Shown: positions 1 to 13,000 of the stretch, one piece after another
Layout: each line of letters starts with the position of its first letter
How positions within the stretch are numbered: the stretch's first letter is position 1
NCBI RefSeq assembly: GCF_009870125.1
Contig: NC_046683.1
Coordinates: forward strand, 58,605,869 to 58,669,868
DNA length: 64,000 bases
Reading direction: 5' to 3'
Origin: Drosophila pseudoobscura
Taxonomy: Eukaryota; Arthropoda; Insecta; Diptera; Drosophilidae
Program-made: the position numbers and the translations under genes
The notes under the pieces: generated by a model
Told to the model about the DNA's origin: nothing
Seen by the model: the letters and a program-made list of their open reading frames with translations, nothing else
Databases searched by the model: none

Positions 1-3000
1 CTCTCTGCCTCTGGTGCACATTTCATACACGCTTTGTCTCTTAAGCGGCGGTTATAAAAACAAAGGATACCAGAGATACTCGCACGACAAGATACTCGTA
101 CTTTCAGGCAGAAGTGTCGCGTCGGTCGCCCCGTCAAGTGGCAGAATTTAATGGTCGTCGAGGTGGTGGCAGCCCTGAGTGGCATATGGTAGAGAGATGT
201 TGGCCTTACAGGTGCAACATTTGGCTCTGACTAATTGAGTGCCTGAAATAAAATTGAAAGGCAGCAATGTGTCTAATTTCTGTCAATGTTTTGTAGGCTC
301 TCAAAATAAAGGTAGTTGATGGCAGCAGCTTCAGGTAGAAAATAATTGCAGTAGGAAAATCTTTCATAGCAACCACATTGTCACCTGACATTCATTATTT
401 GTATTCACACTCATTAAGCATGCACTCATAATTCGCTCATAATTATTCAATAATATTAAATCAACTCAGACAATGGACAGAAACAGGGACAGGGATTAAA
501 TGTCAGCAACAATCTGGATTGCAGTCGGCTACAGCGAAAGCAACAAAAACCATTTACTCGGGCTACTCGTATTTTTTTGTGCCTTTGGCCAGGGATTTTA
601 TGTAATGCAAACACTTTGACTTAATTAAAATGGCAATGGCAAACAAAAGGCTGCATTGCACTGCATGGGGAAAAAGAGAGGGAAAACCCGAGCAAACAAT
701 GAAGAAAATACATTGTTTTGATAACTTGGACACAAAATTGGCTTTCCTCGGCAGAACAGAACAGAGTCCCAACTAAAATTACACAAATTTTTGTAGTCAG
801 GCTATTAATTTTCTAACGCAGAGGCCAAGAGAAAGATACGAGTATATTGTGCGCCCTGTTCTCGGTTACGTTTTTTGGTGAAATTACCAACACTCTGATG
901 GTTTTGTATACAAAAGTTTATTTTAATACTCGCCGAAGACTGTGTACATATATTGTTGTTGGTTTCTGGGACCGACTCAGTTGTCCAAGAGGGAATTCAA
1001 GTACCAGGACCAGTATCGTATGCAATTTTGAAATCATATTCTATCCTAGTTACTAGTAAGTGAACAGGTAGGTTGCCATGCCATTTGATCTAGAAGTTGA
1101 CTATTTGGAAGCCGTTTAGCCTTCATATTTAATGACTGCCAGCGAGAATCAAATAGTGGTATTGACTGATCCGACTGCTGGCCACGTCAAAGAAGCTCCG
1201 ATGAAATCATAGCCATCTTCTTCTTCCAGTTTTCCTCTCTGACGGCTAAGCGCTATAAGAAAACGCACAGGCAAAAGATTGGTAAGGCTCGCTCGTCTCT
1301 GACGAGGACGGAGAAGATGAAGAATGAAGCTACCTAATAAATAAATATATTTTAATGTTTTATATATATATGTACCATTTTGAGAAATATATATTTTAAT
1401 GTTTGGAATTTAGTTTGGTCACAAGTTATGAGAAGAAATCAAAACGGTGGCCACAACCGAAGTACTTTCTTCCCAACCTAAAATTGATCACGTCCACTTG
1501 CGTACAAATTGTGGCTGAAATGGAATCGGGAACATGGGCATGGCATGTGGCAGGTGTGTGCTAGTTTTGTGGCAAAATGAAAGGTTGCAATGAAAAATGA
1601 TTTCCAGCAGTAGTTTGGGCTCCAGTTTGGGGCCTTGGCTATGCGACTCTGCTTTTTGTACCCTTGCAACGTACGCAACCCAAAATTCATGTTACACAAG
1701 CCTGATGCTGATGCTAAATGATGGAATACCTAGATGTGGGCTCCTCTGGTGGTCGGTTTTAAGTGAACAGAGTTGGGAGAACATAACCACTCTCTAATTA
1801 GTGATGCGAAAATGTTGTGTCCATAACTGCTGTCCGTTTGACCAACTCTGGGTAATCCAAGCCGGCACTGCTGACCATTAAATTTTATCCCGGCTGGCAA
1901 ACAAGGCCTAATAATTAACCAATTACCTGGCCGCACTTCAAAGCACTCCTGCTACCCCGAAAATCAAGTTGGTCGGTTCTTGGGTTACACACTCCCAAAT
2001 CCCAAACTCCCGTCTTCCATCTCCCATGGTTTCTATCCAAAAGTCCTTGCCTGTTGCTGGTTGCTGGCATTTTGACCAGAGGCCACAAAACTTTCATCTT
2101 CCATTGGTTTAGTGGGTGCGGAGTGTGTGGTGTGGGATGTGGGCTGTGGGGGTAGGAATTGCTTATTCATAGCTCACTGACACACAAATGAGCGGCCATT
2201 AACGAGCTCCTTGATGGAACTTTTCAAGGGGCTTGGGTTTGGGTTTGGGACTCTAGAGATAGTGGAAGCGTCTGCAGTGGACAGCAAAGATTAACCCGGA
2301 TCAAATGTTGCCAAAAATGAATGAAAAATAACAAGTGAGCAATAGACTTGGACTTGGAGTCGTAGTTGGAGTTCTATTCTGTTTTGCTTAATTTTTTGAA
2401 GAATGAATCGACATGAATTATAGATGATGTTGCCCCGAAATGTATAAATAAATGGGCATCCAGGGGATATTTATAGACAGCAAAGATTAACACGACTCTA
2501 ATTTAAGCCACAGAAATGTTGCAAGCCTTAAATTCTTCGAAGAAATCTCACATTATTTATGGATGAAATGTTTTATGCCCTCAAAGACTTTTCACTTTTC
2601 GTGGGAGTCTTTTAAACTAATGAAAATGAGAGAAAAGTGCCAGCATCTACTCTACTCGCATCTCTACTTTCCAGCGGGAGGAGACTTGTGCGTGTCCTTG
2701 AATAGATATCAAACTGCTTTTCGGGGCGGGGGTGGCGTATGGATGGCAGAAGAAACATATAAACACGTACGCTGGCCCAACTATGAGAAACCCCTGGACC
2801 ATTTCAACCCCTAAAGCAGCAGTAGGAGCAGAAGCAGAAGCAGGTGCCCATCAGAAAGCCCCCCGGCCCCAGCAGTGAAATAAAAAACGCATATTGCGTA
2901 AATTTCGATGTCAAAGGCGAAGGTATCCGCAGGTCGCAAAAGTCGGAGATTCCGAATAGGGACCATTGCCAGAGCCAAAGCCAGAGCCCCAGCCAGAGTC

Positions 3001-3282
3001 AGGTGCGTGTGCGGCACTTATGAGTGGCACTTAGTCTGGCCTAATACCCATCATTAGAGCATTTAACAGGAAACACGTGACACTGCATGGCAGCCATGCC
3101 TCCACCCCCTATGCTCCTCGTGGCTTCACAGAGACACAGAAGTTGGAACAGAACACTTTAAAAATGCCCATTTCACACTCCAAAGGATTTGACAAAGCTG
3201 GCTTTTAAAGCCCTGGAAGTGGGCTCTAGGCTGTGGGCTCTCTTCCAGCAGCCAGTACTCCAGCAGCAGCCGACACCCGGGA
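1..3282. other. Intergenic DNA, no gene recognised
   Basis: No open frame here has exon-like ends, codon character or a recognisable family; frames on both strands are short. The sequence is a mix of AT-rich tracts and moderately GC-rich stretches typical of fly regulatory DNA. It could hold enhancers or distal untranslated exons of a gene outside the window, but nothing can be assigned. Confidence 0.5.
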
Positions 3283-4700
3283 CCTAGACACACAGTGGTT
3301 CAGTGAGATGCCGCGCTGATTTTGCTTTTGCTCAGGAAATGTAATTAATTCGCAATTATTCCAAATTCTAAGCTAAGAACAAACGACTTTCTTGTACCGT
3401 GGAATTAGGTGAGACGATTTAGGGTGTTTTCTTTTTGGTGATTTAACGCGCTTTTTGCAACCGATTAAGCTAATAGAAGCTTCTGCTTTGTTTGTTATGC
3501 TGGATTTGCTGTATACTAATGCAATAACAAAATTGGGAATACACTTCTTCAATCATTTGGTTGATCTGCCCGGATTCAATCAACATCTACATATGTAGAT
3601 ACATCGTATGCCAAAGAAGAGCCACAAAAAGAGAAAAGCAATGTGTGCCGCTGGCTGATAAAAAGAGGGGCCTGGTTATCTAAAGGAAAGAGGAATCTCT
3701 GCTAATTTAATTGTGTTTGAGTTTTCGGTAAGGCGCGCAAAATAAGCAGTGTTGTAAATTGGCCGTTTGATGTCATATGAATCATATAAACCACTTTTGG
3801 TTAACTTATTTTGTGGAGCCATTGTTTTCGCGTCTAACAGCACCTAGTTCTGCAACGGAAGTTAAATTTACATTTACATTACAGATATTGAGTACATGCA
3901 AGCAGTGGAACCCGTTAAGTTCTTGATCTTCGGCGGTAAATAAAATAAACTCAAATTTAAACGTCTCATCTCATACATGCAACCATAATATGCCACAGCG
4001 AAACGTGCCCCAGACACACAATGGTTCATTGCGATGCCGCGCTTATTTTGCCTGTGCTCAGGATATGTAATTCATTTCAACTTATTCTACAATCTAAGAT
4101 AATAAACGATTTTCTGGTACCGTGAGATGATTTAGGGTGTTGTGTTTTTTGGTGTTTTTAAATGTTTTCTTCAACCAATTAATCAAATGGATAATAATAC
4201 AGTAATAAAATTCATAATAAGCTTTTTAAATACAATTTGGTTGACCTGACCTGCCTGGATTCAATAAAGATCTATCCAGATACATATATCCCACGCCAAC
4301 AAAAAATCATGAAAAAAAGAAGCCGCATATTTATGGCTGCCTGATAGGAGGCCCGTCACTTTCGCTGTCTAAAAGGAAGGGAAATTTTAGTTAAATTTGT
4401 TTATGGTTTTTGTATTTCCCGCAAGGTACGCAAATGAGCGGTGTTGTAAAGTGGTCGTGCTCACTATTGTTTAATTTATTCTTTGGAACCACAGAACTAT
4501 GTTATTACACTGTTAAGTGCGGCTGTTTTCGCGCCTAACAGCACTCAATTCTGCTGCTCAAGTTAAATTTACAGTAGATGCAAGCAGTGCTACCGCGAGA
4601 CTGCTTGAACTTGGCGGTAAATGAAGTAAATTCAAATTCAAACTTATCTCTTTTTCTCCCATTACTTATGACCACATGTGGCCAGAGTGAAACGTGGCCG
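3283..4700. repeat. Diverged direct tandem duplication, two units of about 0.7 kb
   Basis: Unit 1 (about 3283-4005) and unit 2 (about 4006-4700) can be aligned by eye from end to end. Both begin with AGACACACA(g/a)TGGTTCA followed by GATGCCGCGCT. Both then share GATTTAGGGTGTT (about 3415 and 4131), a GGATTCAAT block (about 3572 and 4256), TAACAGCAC followed by AGTTAAATTTACA (about 3836 and 4538), a GCAAGCAGTG block (about 3900 and 4579) and CGGCGGTAAAT or TGGCGGTAAAT (about 3935 and 4612). Many substitutions and small indels separate the units, so the duplication is not recent. No long open frame is conserved between them. The units may be non-coding regulatory DNA or part of an old transposable element; the sequence does not decide. 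Confidence 0.75.
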
Positions 4701-5071
4701 GGTCGCTCGTTTTTAATAATAATCCATTTTATTTAATTAATATAAAGCTATTTTGTTGACTGTAGCACTTTCAACGTACGTTAAGCGTTTAGAAAAAAAA
4801 GTTACATATTGTAGTGTCTGTGCCTGTGTGTGTGTGTGTGTGTGTGTAGGTGTAGGTGTTTTTGAGTGTGGGGGCTGCAATGTGGGCGGAAGGTGGTGCT
4901 GAGGCTGGATTAAAAGTAGAAAATTTAAATCGAAAAATACTTGAAAGACTTCCCTCGATGATTCTGCTCCATCCTCCACTTCCTCTTCCTATTCATTTGG
5001 TACGAACTTTGTACATTTTACAAACATTAAAAACTAAACCAATCCGTTTCCGATTCAGATTCAGATCCAGA

Positions 5072-6699
5072 TTAGTGCATTAAGTAGACTACAGCAGCAA
5101 GGAGGAAGGAAGCCAGGAGGGAAGACAGAGCGCCGCCAGCCAGAGAGGAGGCGCCAGAGCGGCAGAAGTACTCATCGCAGTTGGCATCAGCAAGGGTCTT
5201 GTAACGCTGCAACACCTCCGACCAGTTGCAGAGACCAACGCTGCACCAATCCAGCTGCACGGCATCTTGGTTGAGGAAGAAGACGGCCTTCTCCTTGTCC
5301 AGGGCGGCGGGACAGTCGTACTTCACTGCCACAAAGTTGGCAGCGAACGGACCTAGAATGCTCGTCTTCCAGCGGCGGTTCGTCAGGCTGTTGTAATTGT
5401 CGGCGCGCAACTTGATGTCATCCTTGCGAATGCCCAGCGCCGTGATCAGGGTCTGCAGGCCAGTGGTGTGGCCGAAATGGGCGATCACATGCGGCGACAC
5501 GGGATTGCTTAGGTGGGTGAGCATGTCCTGCACGAGACGGCAGTTAAGACGTGCCGTATCCTCCTCGAAGCCATAGCCCGATCCGTAGTAGTACTTGAGA
5601 TCCTCGGCATACTCAAAGACAGTCACCTGTTCGGGCAGGAAAGCGCCGCACCAGACACTGGTGCGATCCACCTGCCATGCCTGCTCATAGCGGCACGTGT
5701 CATACATCAGCAAGATATCCGCCTGATCGAGAGTGTACAGATAGCTATATGACCCAAGGAGATAATGCATTTTAAGTGTGAACTGGAAACTAAGAGCCAC
5801 TTATAGCTCTTACCCCAATCGCGTGGAGATATCTGCCAGGGTGCTGTTCCACAAGGCGGACTGTGTGTACTTGTGGTATTCGGAACCTTCGCCCTTGTAG
5901 TTGAGCTCCTTGTACGACTGACAGTAGTCGTAGGGACGCAGCAGGAGATCGTCTTTGGGTATGTCCACGGGATGAGCGGCATTCCCGGTGCCAAAGAGAC
6001 CCTCGGCAAAGGCTTTGAAGCTCTCTGTGGTCCGCTGGGTGTCCGTGTGACGGAACTGGCAATCAAGAGAATTATTTTAGATTCTTTAAGGGAGACCTGT
6101 CTCCTCTCCTGCTCACCTGGTAATACGTATCATTATAGTCCTTGGGCAGAACAGTGGGATAGTAGCGCTGATAGAGCTTGGCAGTGCCTCGGAGATCATC
6201 GTAGCCCTGGCTGGTCAAAAACTCATCCATGTCGGGGGTAATGCTGCTATTGCCCTTCCACAACTGAATGGCAATCAGATCCTCGGTGCACAGGGCATTG
6301 GTATCGGGCTTGGTCTTTGCCTCCCGATAGTTCTTGACAATTTGATCGCGCAGCTGAAAGCGCAGCGAATGAAGGGAAGCTCTTAAGCTTTAGAGAGTGA
6401 ACAATGGAAGTGGAGTCACCGAATGAACATACCTCTATCAGCCTTGAGGCCTTCTTGATGGTACCCGATTTGGGCAGCCTGGTGCCGTGCCTGTGGAAGA
6501 CCCACATCTTCTTGGCCTCGCAGCCGGGGACAAGGTACTGTTTGTCGATGTTGCTACTCTTAACGATCTGGTAGGCAGTTTTCGAGGCAAATTGCGCCGT
6601 CTGCGGTCGATCGGAATCCTTGCCAAAGCAGTAATCCTCCTGTCCATCCACCAGGAGTGGTGCCACCAGTGGCACCAGCAGCAGCAGCAGGAAACGCAT
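5072..6699 (-). CDS. Mipp1: Multiple inositol polyphosphate phosphatase (MINPP family), histidine acid phosphatase
   Basis: Four exons: 6433-6699, 6117-6353, 5814-6055 and 5072-5744, giving 472 residues. The start at 6699 is chosen because it opens a signal peptide (MRFLLLLL...), with a splice acceptor just upstream suggesting a 5' UTR intron. The histidine acid phosphatase motif RHGTRLPKSG lies at residues 70-79; the histidine is the phospho-acceptor. The conserved run YEQAWQVDRTSVWCGAFLPE (about 268-287) and the following YYYGSGYG are MINPP signatures. The C-terminus is a short hydrophobic segment (LLASFLLAAVVYL) without a basic tail, which fits a GPI-anchor signal. The family removes phosphates from inositol hexakisphosphate; the fly protein is described as extracellular and GPI-anchored. 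At the usual HAE proton-donor position I read H341-T-T instead (see findings). A TG repeat (about 4826-4846) and a minus-strand AATAAA near 4730 lie in the likely 3' UTR. Confidence 0.9.
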
Positions 6700-7032
6700 G
6701 TTGTCTCTGGAGACAGAAAGACAGTCAGAGAGTTGAGTTGAGTTGAAATGAGTTAAGAAAAGGGTTGTATTCGGGCGGGACTTGGACATATCCTTGAACT
6801 GTCGCCAACCCTAATGGACAGGGAACAGGACGAGTGTCATATGTGGAGGTATACATACCATCACCACCCACAGTACCCCCACAGGAAAGCCAGAGACGGC
6901 AGGAAAGGCAGGAAAGGTGTGGCATTTAAATTGCTTCGGTGGCGTCTGGCAAGACGACTATAAAGGAGGGGCCTGGCCACAGAATCGAAGCACAGAATGG
7001 AAATTCAGTCAAAGGAAATGCCAGCACACACG

Positions 7033-7068
<36 letters not shown>

Positions 7069-10000
7069 ATAGTAAACTCTGGGCCCTAAAAATTAGGCTA
7101 ATGATTCTCTTTCTGACAAATTGCTGCAGCTCCTCCACGTGGCCTCCATATAGCATAGCACCTTATAGCTCCTTCCCCCTCCACCTTCCCCCGCCAATCA
7201 CCTCAATTAGGTCAGGAGGGAAAGAGGAAATGGTATGGCTCATAAAAGTTTGTAATGTTTCAATTTATCGTAGTATCTATCATAGGATGCCCGCATCCCA
7301 TACCCCATCACCATCCCCAGCATTGATTAATCAACAGAAGGGTCTGCGGTCCACATGGTCTCCTTCTAGGGATGGATGACAATAGGTTGCTCATTAACAG
7401 ACACGACAAGACACGAAACACAATTCGAATGTAACTCGAGCTGATTTTAACTTGAACTTCATTTGCTAGCCGTACCCCTACCTCGAACCCCCATTGATCG
7501 AACGATCGATCAGGCAGGCCTGCCCGTCTCTCAATAGGAATTCTTGTAGAATAGATAATACAATCATATTCAAAAAAATAACGAATAAGCTAAGATAAGC
7601 TTTTGTACAAGAACACAAATATAATACCAAAGATTATGGCATATATAATCTATAATTCCTCAATATTTGAACATGCTTTTCGAGTCTCAGCTCTGATTGG
7701 CTTCTGCTTCTAGCTCCAGTTCTCATGGGATTCTTTTAGATCTCTCAGATTTATCATCTATACATATTTGTACATATGTACATATATTCCCATACAGTTC
7801 TGGTTTAAAGCCATTCCACTCAATAATACAAAGTTTCCCAAGGGAAGGGAAGGGAAGATAAACTATATATAAAATGGAGGTCGATTATCAAAGAAGGTTG
7901 CATTTCAGCTGAATTTCGTGCCTTAAACCGAATTCTAATCAGAATTTTAGCTTAAATGTTTTTCCAACTTTCGAATCAAATTACATTGAATTGATTTTCC
8001 TTTTGTCCGCTGCTGTTGCTGCTGCTGTGTGACGTGGCTTTTAAATTGAAAATGCATTTGGTGGAAAGGAAAGCCTGCTTCCAAAACAAATAAATCCACT
8101 GCCAGTCAAAACAGCAGAGCAGCCACAAAAACACACAAGGAAAAACAAATAAATTGTAGCCGAAATAAAAACCAGAAATAGAACGAAACAAAACGAAACT
8201 TCTGCTCTCTGTTTTGTGTTTAGAATGAATCGTGTTTGCATCATCGATCGATTGCCATTGCCTCCAAAAATTACTCACGATTACTCTCGATTCGATGCTG
8301 CAACCTGTTGCCCCACGAGAAGAAGCTGCCTGCCAGCCTGCCAGCCTGCCACAAAGTGACGTCATGGGCATTGCATTGACAGCTGCAATTAGCCTGGGAA
8401 TTTATAATTACATGTATCCCCAATGGAGCCTCCCGCACCCCACAACCGATTCAACCGATCCATCGCGATGTGCTGTCATTGAGGAGCGGCAGAGCACACA
8501 CGCATCTAATTTGCTCATCCATTTCCATCTTTGGATCTTTGCATCTTTTGCATTTTCAAGTGCAAATAATTGCATGACTCGCGCATCCATTGGATACACT
8601 TTTGCAGCTTCGATACGATACGATACGATACGATCCGATCTGCCCCTGCTCGAGGCGGCGCCGCCCCGCACCCCCACCCCCCTAATCAATTGAATGCCCT
8701 GCCTTTGTTTTGCCCCACAATTTCTGTTAGTTTTTTGTGTCCGCTGTGGCTGTGTGTTTTCTCAATGCGAAATTAAAATTCCAATTCGACTGCCCCGTCG
8801 CCGTCTCGATTTTCTTTGCTCACTTTACGAGAACTGGAGATCCCAGAGATCTCCTACAGATCTCTGCAGAGATCCAACAGAATCTAAAACGGAGATTAGC
8901 CAACATTTGAAACTAATTTAATTCTTTCAATAATATTTATGAAACTATTTTTGGGGGCGAGCGTGCGTAATATTTGGCTAATTTTCGCAGCGATATATCA
9001 TCCTTTCCTTAGCTTTTCCGCATATTCTCGTATTTTGTTCGATTTGCCCTCGCTCTGGTTTTAGTTTGTGGATCGGTCTGTTTTTTTTAGAGTTTTTTAG
9101 AGCATAGAACATAAATCAAAAACAGAATTCACTGGGCTATTTTTTCGGACACAACAGACACCAAAAAGTCATTGCCATTAGACCAGTGTCCAAATGAAAT
9201 CAAATTCATCATTTAACCAATTGATTCATTCGGCCAGAGACCCACTTCCAGACCCAGATTCCTCCAACAGATTCCTCCAGATTGATTGATCAAAAGATCG
9301 TTGAACTTTCCTCAGGGGAAAATGATATAATTTTGATACGAATACGAATGAATTATGAAGCGATGCTCCAATAGATGGATGTGGATGTGGATCTGGATGT
9401 GGAGCAGCAGATACGTCAGATACTTTCGATTCAATTTGTGGCCAAAAGTTAATTGATTAAACACGCAAATGAACGTCAGATAAGCCTCGAGCGTTTTAGT
9501 TCGCGAGCTGCCGTGAAAATTGTCGCGCAATTTCCAAACCCCAAAAAAAGAATGAAAATCAAAGGCTACTACTACCCTGTGCAGTGTGCATATTAATTAG
9601 CATATATTTGTATCTGTATATCTCTGCTGTGCTGAGCTGGTGCTGTACGAATGCCATGACGGAGAGCGAACACCGTCCCAGTCGACCAATTATCGTAATG
9701 ATGCTCCAAGCGCAATTCACTTAAAAACCCCTAACACGTCTACGGAAAACGGCACATATATCATGCATATATTCCTTATATGAATGGCCATTAAACCGTG
9801 CCTGGAAATGGGGAGACCGGAGCGGACCAGACCAGACCGGAACATGCATTCATTCCGAGCATAAAACATTCTAGCGACAAGGACAAGAATCTGGTTAATA
9901 TTCAAAAAGCGTCGTTGTCTTTCCTAAACCCTGGGAGCTATGCGATTGCGACGACTCCGACTTCTCTAGGGTTCTGCCCAGAGAATGTTTAATTGGAAAA

Positions 10001-13000
10001 AGGCTGGAAAACGGATCCCCCGAAAACCAAAAACCAAAAAAAAGAGCTACTCGCACGAGCATAGTTTGAGAACATAAAGTGTTTAATTTATCACTTAGGG
10101 GCCCCCGCCCGAGGCGACCTTCTCTCCATTACATCAGATCTCATATCTGGACGGGACGGGTCGTCTGTCTGTCTTTTGTTTGTTGGAAAATATTCTAAAT
10201 TATGCCGCCTGCTCTGCTTGACCTCAGAGCGGAACGAAGCGGCAGACGAAGCAAGTGCGGCAGTGGCATGGGGCAGACGCGCACATTTCCCCATCTTGGA
10301 ATTTTGTAAGAGTTTTCCAAATATTTTGGTTTTTGGCAGGCGGAATCTATCTGTCCATACCCAAAAATAGAACCGCTCTTCGTTTCTAATGATATATTAA
10401 CTAATTCCCATTAAAAATCAAGGAAAGTGCTTGGCTGGCCGCTGAAAAGCGACTATTTCTGAACTATTTTAAATAAAAGGAAAGTCTCTTTTCGTATAAA
10501 TAATGTACGTATTCCGCTTTTCCTCGGTTAAGGTTAAGTGAGCAGAGCAGAGCAGAGCAGAGGAGAGTGAGAAATGAATGCCAAAATGCTTTTGGCACGA
10601 AATCAAGAGTGAAGAACTTTTGACAAATTCTGCAATTTATTTGAGCCGAGTGCGGCTGGTGGGAGCGGTGTGGAAAACGACTTTTCCACGAGCAAGAGAG
10701 CAAAAGATCGCGTCACAGAGAGACAGAGAGTGGCTGAGAATGAGTGAGCAAAGCAGAGTGGGAAAAACGAAAAACGTTAGAACCAACTTTTTTATGTCTA
10801 TAACCGGTTTTTCCGTCTCTCTCTCTCTCTCTCTGTTGTTCTCAAACATTTGCTTTTCGGATATAGTGGCCCACTTAGGGCTGGGCCTAAACCCAACCGC
10901 ACCCCACCCCCTGCCCACATCAGGTAGCCGCTAAGGCAAACAATGTCGCCGACCAGCCGTCAGAAGCCGTCAACAAACCGCAGGAGAATTCCAGAATTTT
11001 GTTGTAACACAAAATTTGTACATACATACATTCATTCGAAAAGATAGGAATGCTAAGCATTTGATACCCTTGCAGGTGGGTTGTGTCCATGAGAATATCT
11101 GTATATTTGAAAGATTTGTACATGAAACTGCAGTTTGTTTATGGAAGGAATATGTTCAATGAAAGCTATATGGCATGCTACAAAGGCTTCAGGCTGCAAG
11201 TCGTTGATTCTGATCTTAATGGAGCTCTATCTATCTATGTACATATCTCCATTTTCTTTCACTGCATGTCGCAAAATTCTGATCACAATCGTGAGACCCT
11301 CCTCTGCAAGGGCACACAAATAAATTAAATATTTAATGTGGCTAGCGTGCCGATGCTCGAGGCTCCCGGCTCGAGGCTTGCCCCCAGAGGATGGGACGTC
11401 GCGTGGCCCAATCGTAAATCTGGGAATCCTCCAAAGGGAGGAGCTCCTCCAAGATGTAAGGGGGAGTACGAGTACGAGGACAATTATGTCAACTATTTGT
11501 ATATGTAATTTGCTTATCTTTGTGCTTCTTTTCATTTCATTTCATTTCATGAGCCTAGATTAATTTTGTCCGCTGTCCAGCTAATTATTTTGATTGTTTG
11601 CATGGAGGCGTGCGTTTTTTAAGCGCGTGCAAAACGCAGCACTAGCCCCGTTTTGAGTCAGAGCCCGTCCGAATAAGGTGTGGGTTGCGGGTTGGGGATT
11701 GGGATCCATTCCAAGCAACTGCCAGCTGCTAATTTGATTGCGAACTCAACAAAACGCGAATAAACAGACATTTCTAACAGAAAACAGAGATCTGATTTGA
11801 TTAGATCGTTGAACCTCCTACTTCTCTGGCTCGGAGTTCTGTTCTTAACTTTCCTACAGCTCCAGGCAAAACAAAAAATTTGAAATCCCACGCTGCGTGC
11901 AAATGGAAACCCGAAGAGAAAAAAAGAAAGAAAAAAAGAAACACAAGACAAGACAACAAATTTGTTACCAAAAACTGATTAATGTTGCCACCACTCAAGT
12001 TTCCAGCGTTTTTCATTCATATGCAAAATGAAGACAGAACACCTGGACAGAATAGACAGACTGGAGCCTGGGAGGGGAGGGGCCCTGCCCTGGAGGGCTC
12101 AGAGAAGAAGAGATATCATGATGATATTAAGGTAAGCATTTTGTTGAGCTCATCACAAAAACACGGCAAAATGCTGTCTATATCGGTGGGTGGAGAGGGG
12201 AAGGGAGGCATGTCGGTCGTAGCATGTCTCCTCTCCGCTTATATAAGAATTATAGATGATTGCCGAACGAACCCAACCGAACCGAACAGGTTTCCCAAGT
12301 CATTTTCTACCGCTGACAACAAAATATACGAGTGTATACAGTATTATACGTTCGGATCGCTCGAAAATAAACACAAAATTGGCTTGCTTGGCGTCTATGG
12401 CTATGTCTATGGCTAACTATGTACATATGTACATATCTATTCTGCAGGTGCAGCTGACAGGCAAGAGAACATCTGTCTATAGAGAGCGGTAATAGTTTTC
12501 TAATGGTTCAATAAGATGATACTTATATACGAGCCGAGTATTTATGCAATTGCCGGAAACTATCCCAACAATTTGATCGCGAAATTAACGGATTGTTGCG
12601 GATGTTTATGGTTATTTTATTCAAATGGCAAATAGTTAATGCTTCGTAAATTTGAATTTTATTTGAATTTAACTCAATTTCTTCGTAGACACACAAAAAA
12701 ACACAAAATCAACAGTATATATAAAGATATAGCACACACCTATTCGAAGTGCACTGTAGAATTTGTTAAGTTACCCGATTCGGTTGCAGTATTTCCCACA
12801 AATTTACGTATAAATAATCCCGAACGCTGAACCGCACGCGAACCCGTTCAAAATGGAAATAAAACCCGCGACGAAATCGACATGTTATCGGCTCTGACTC
12901 GCAGCGACTGTATAGTGTAAGAACCAAGGTATATTCAATTTAAGGTATGGATGCTTACTTTGGCACTCACATCTAACGAACTAACTATGTACATATGTAT

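Noticed and set aside
8232-8693. 153-codon open frame on the plus strand in the large intergenic region
   Set aside because: No family resemblance, a mixed frame with repeats (CGATA) in it and no exon-like ends; kept only as intergenic DNA.
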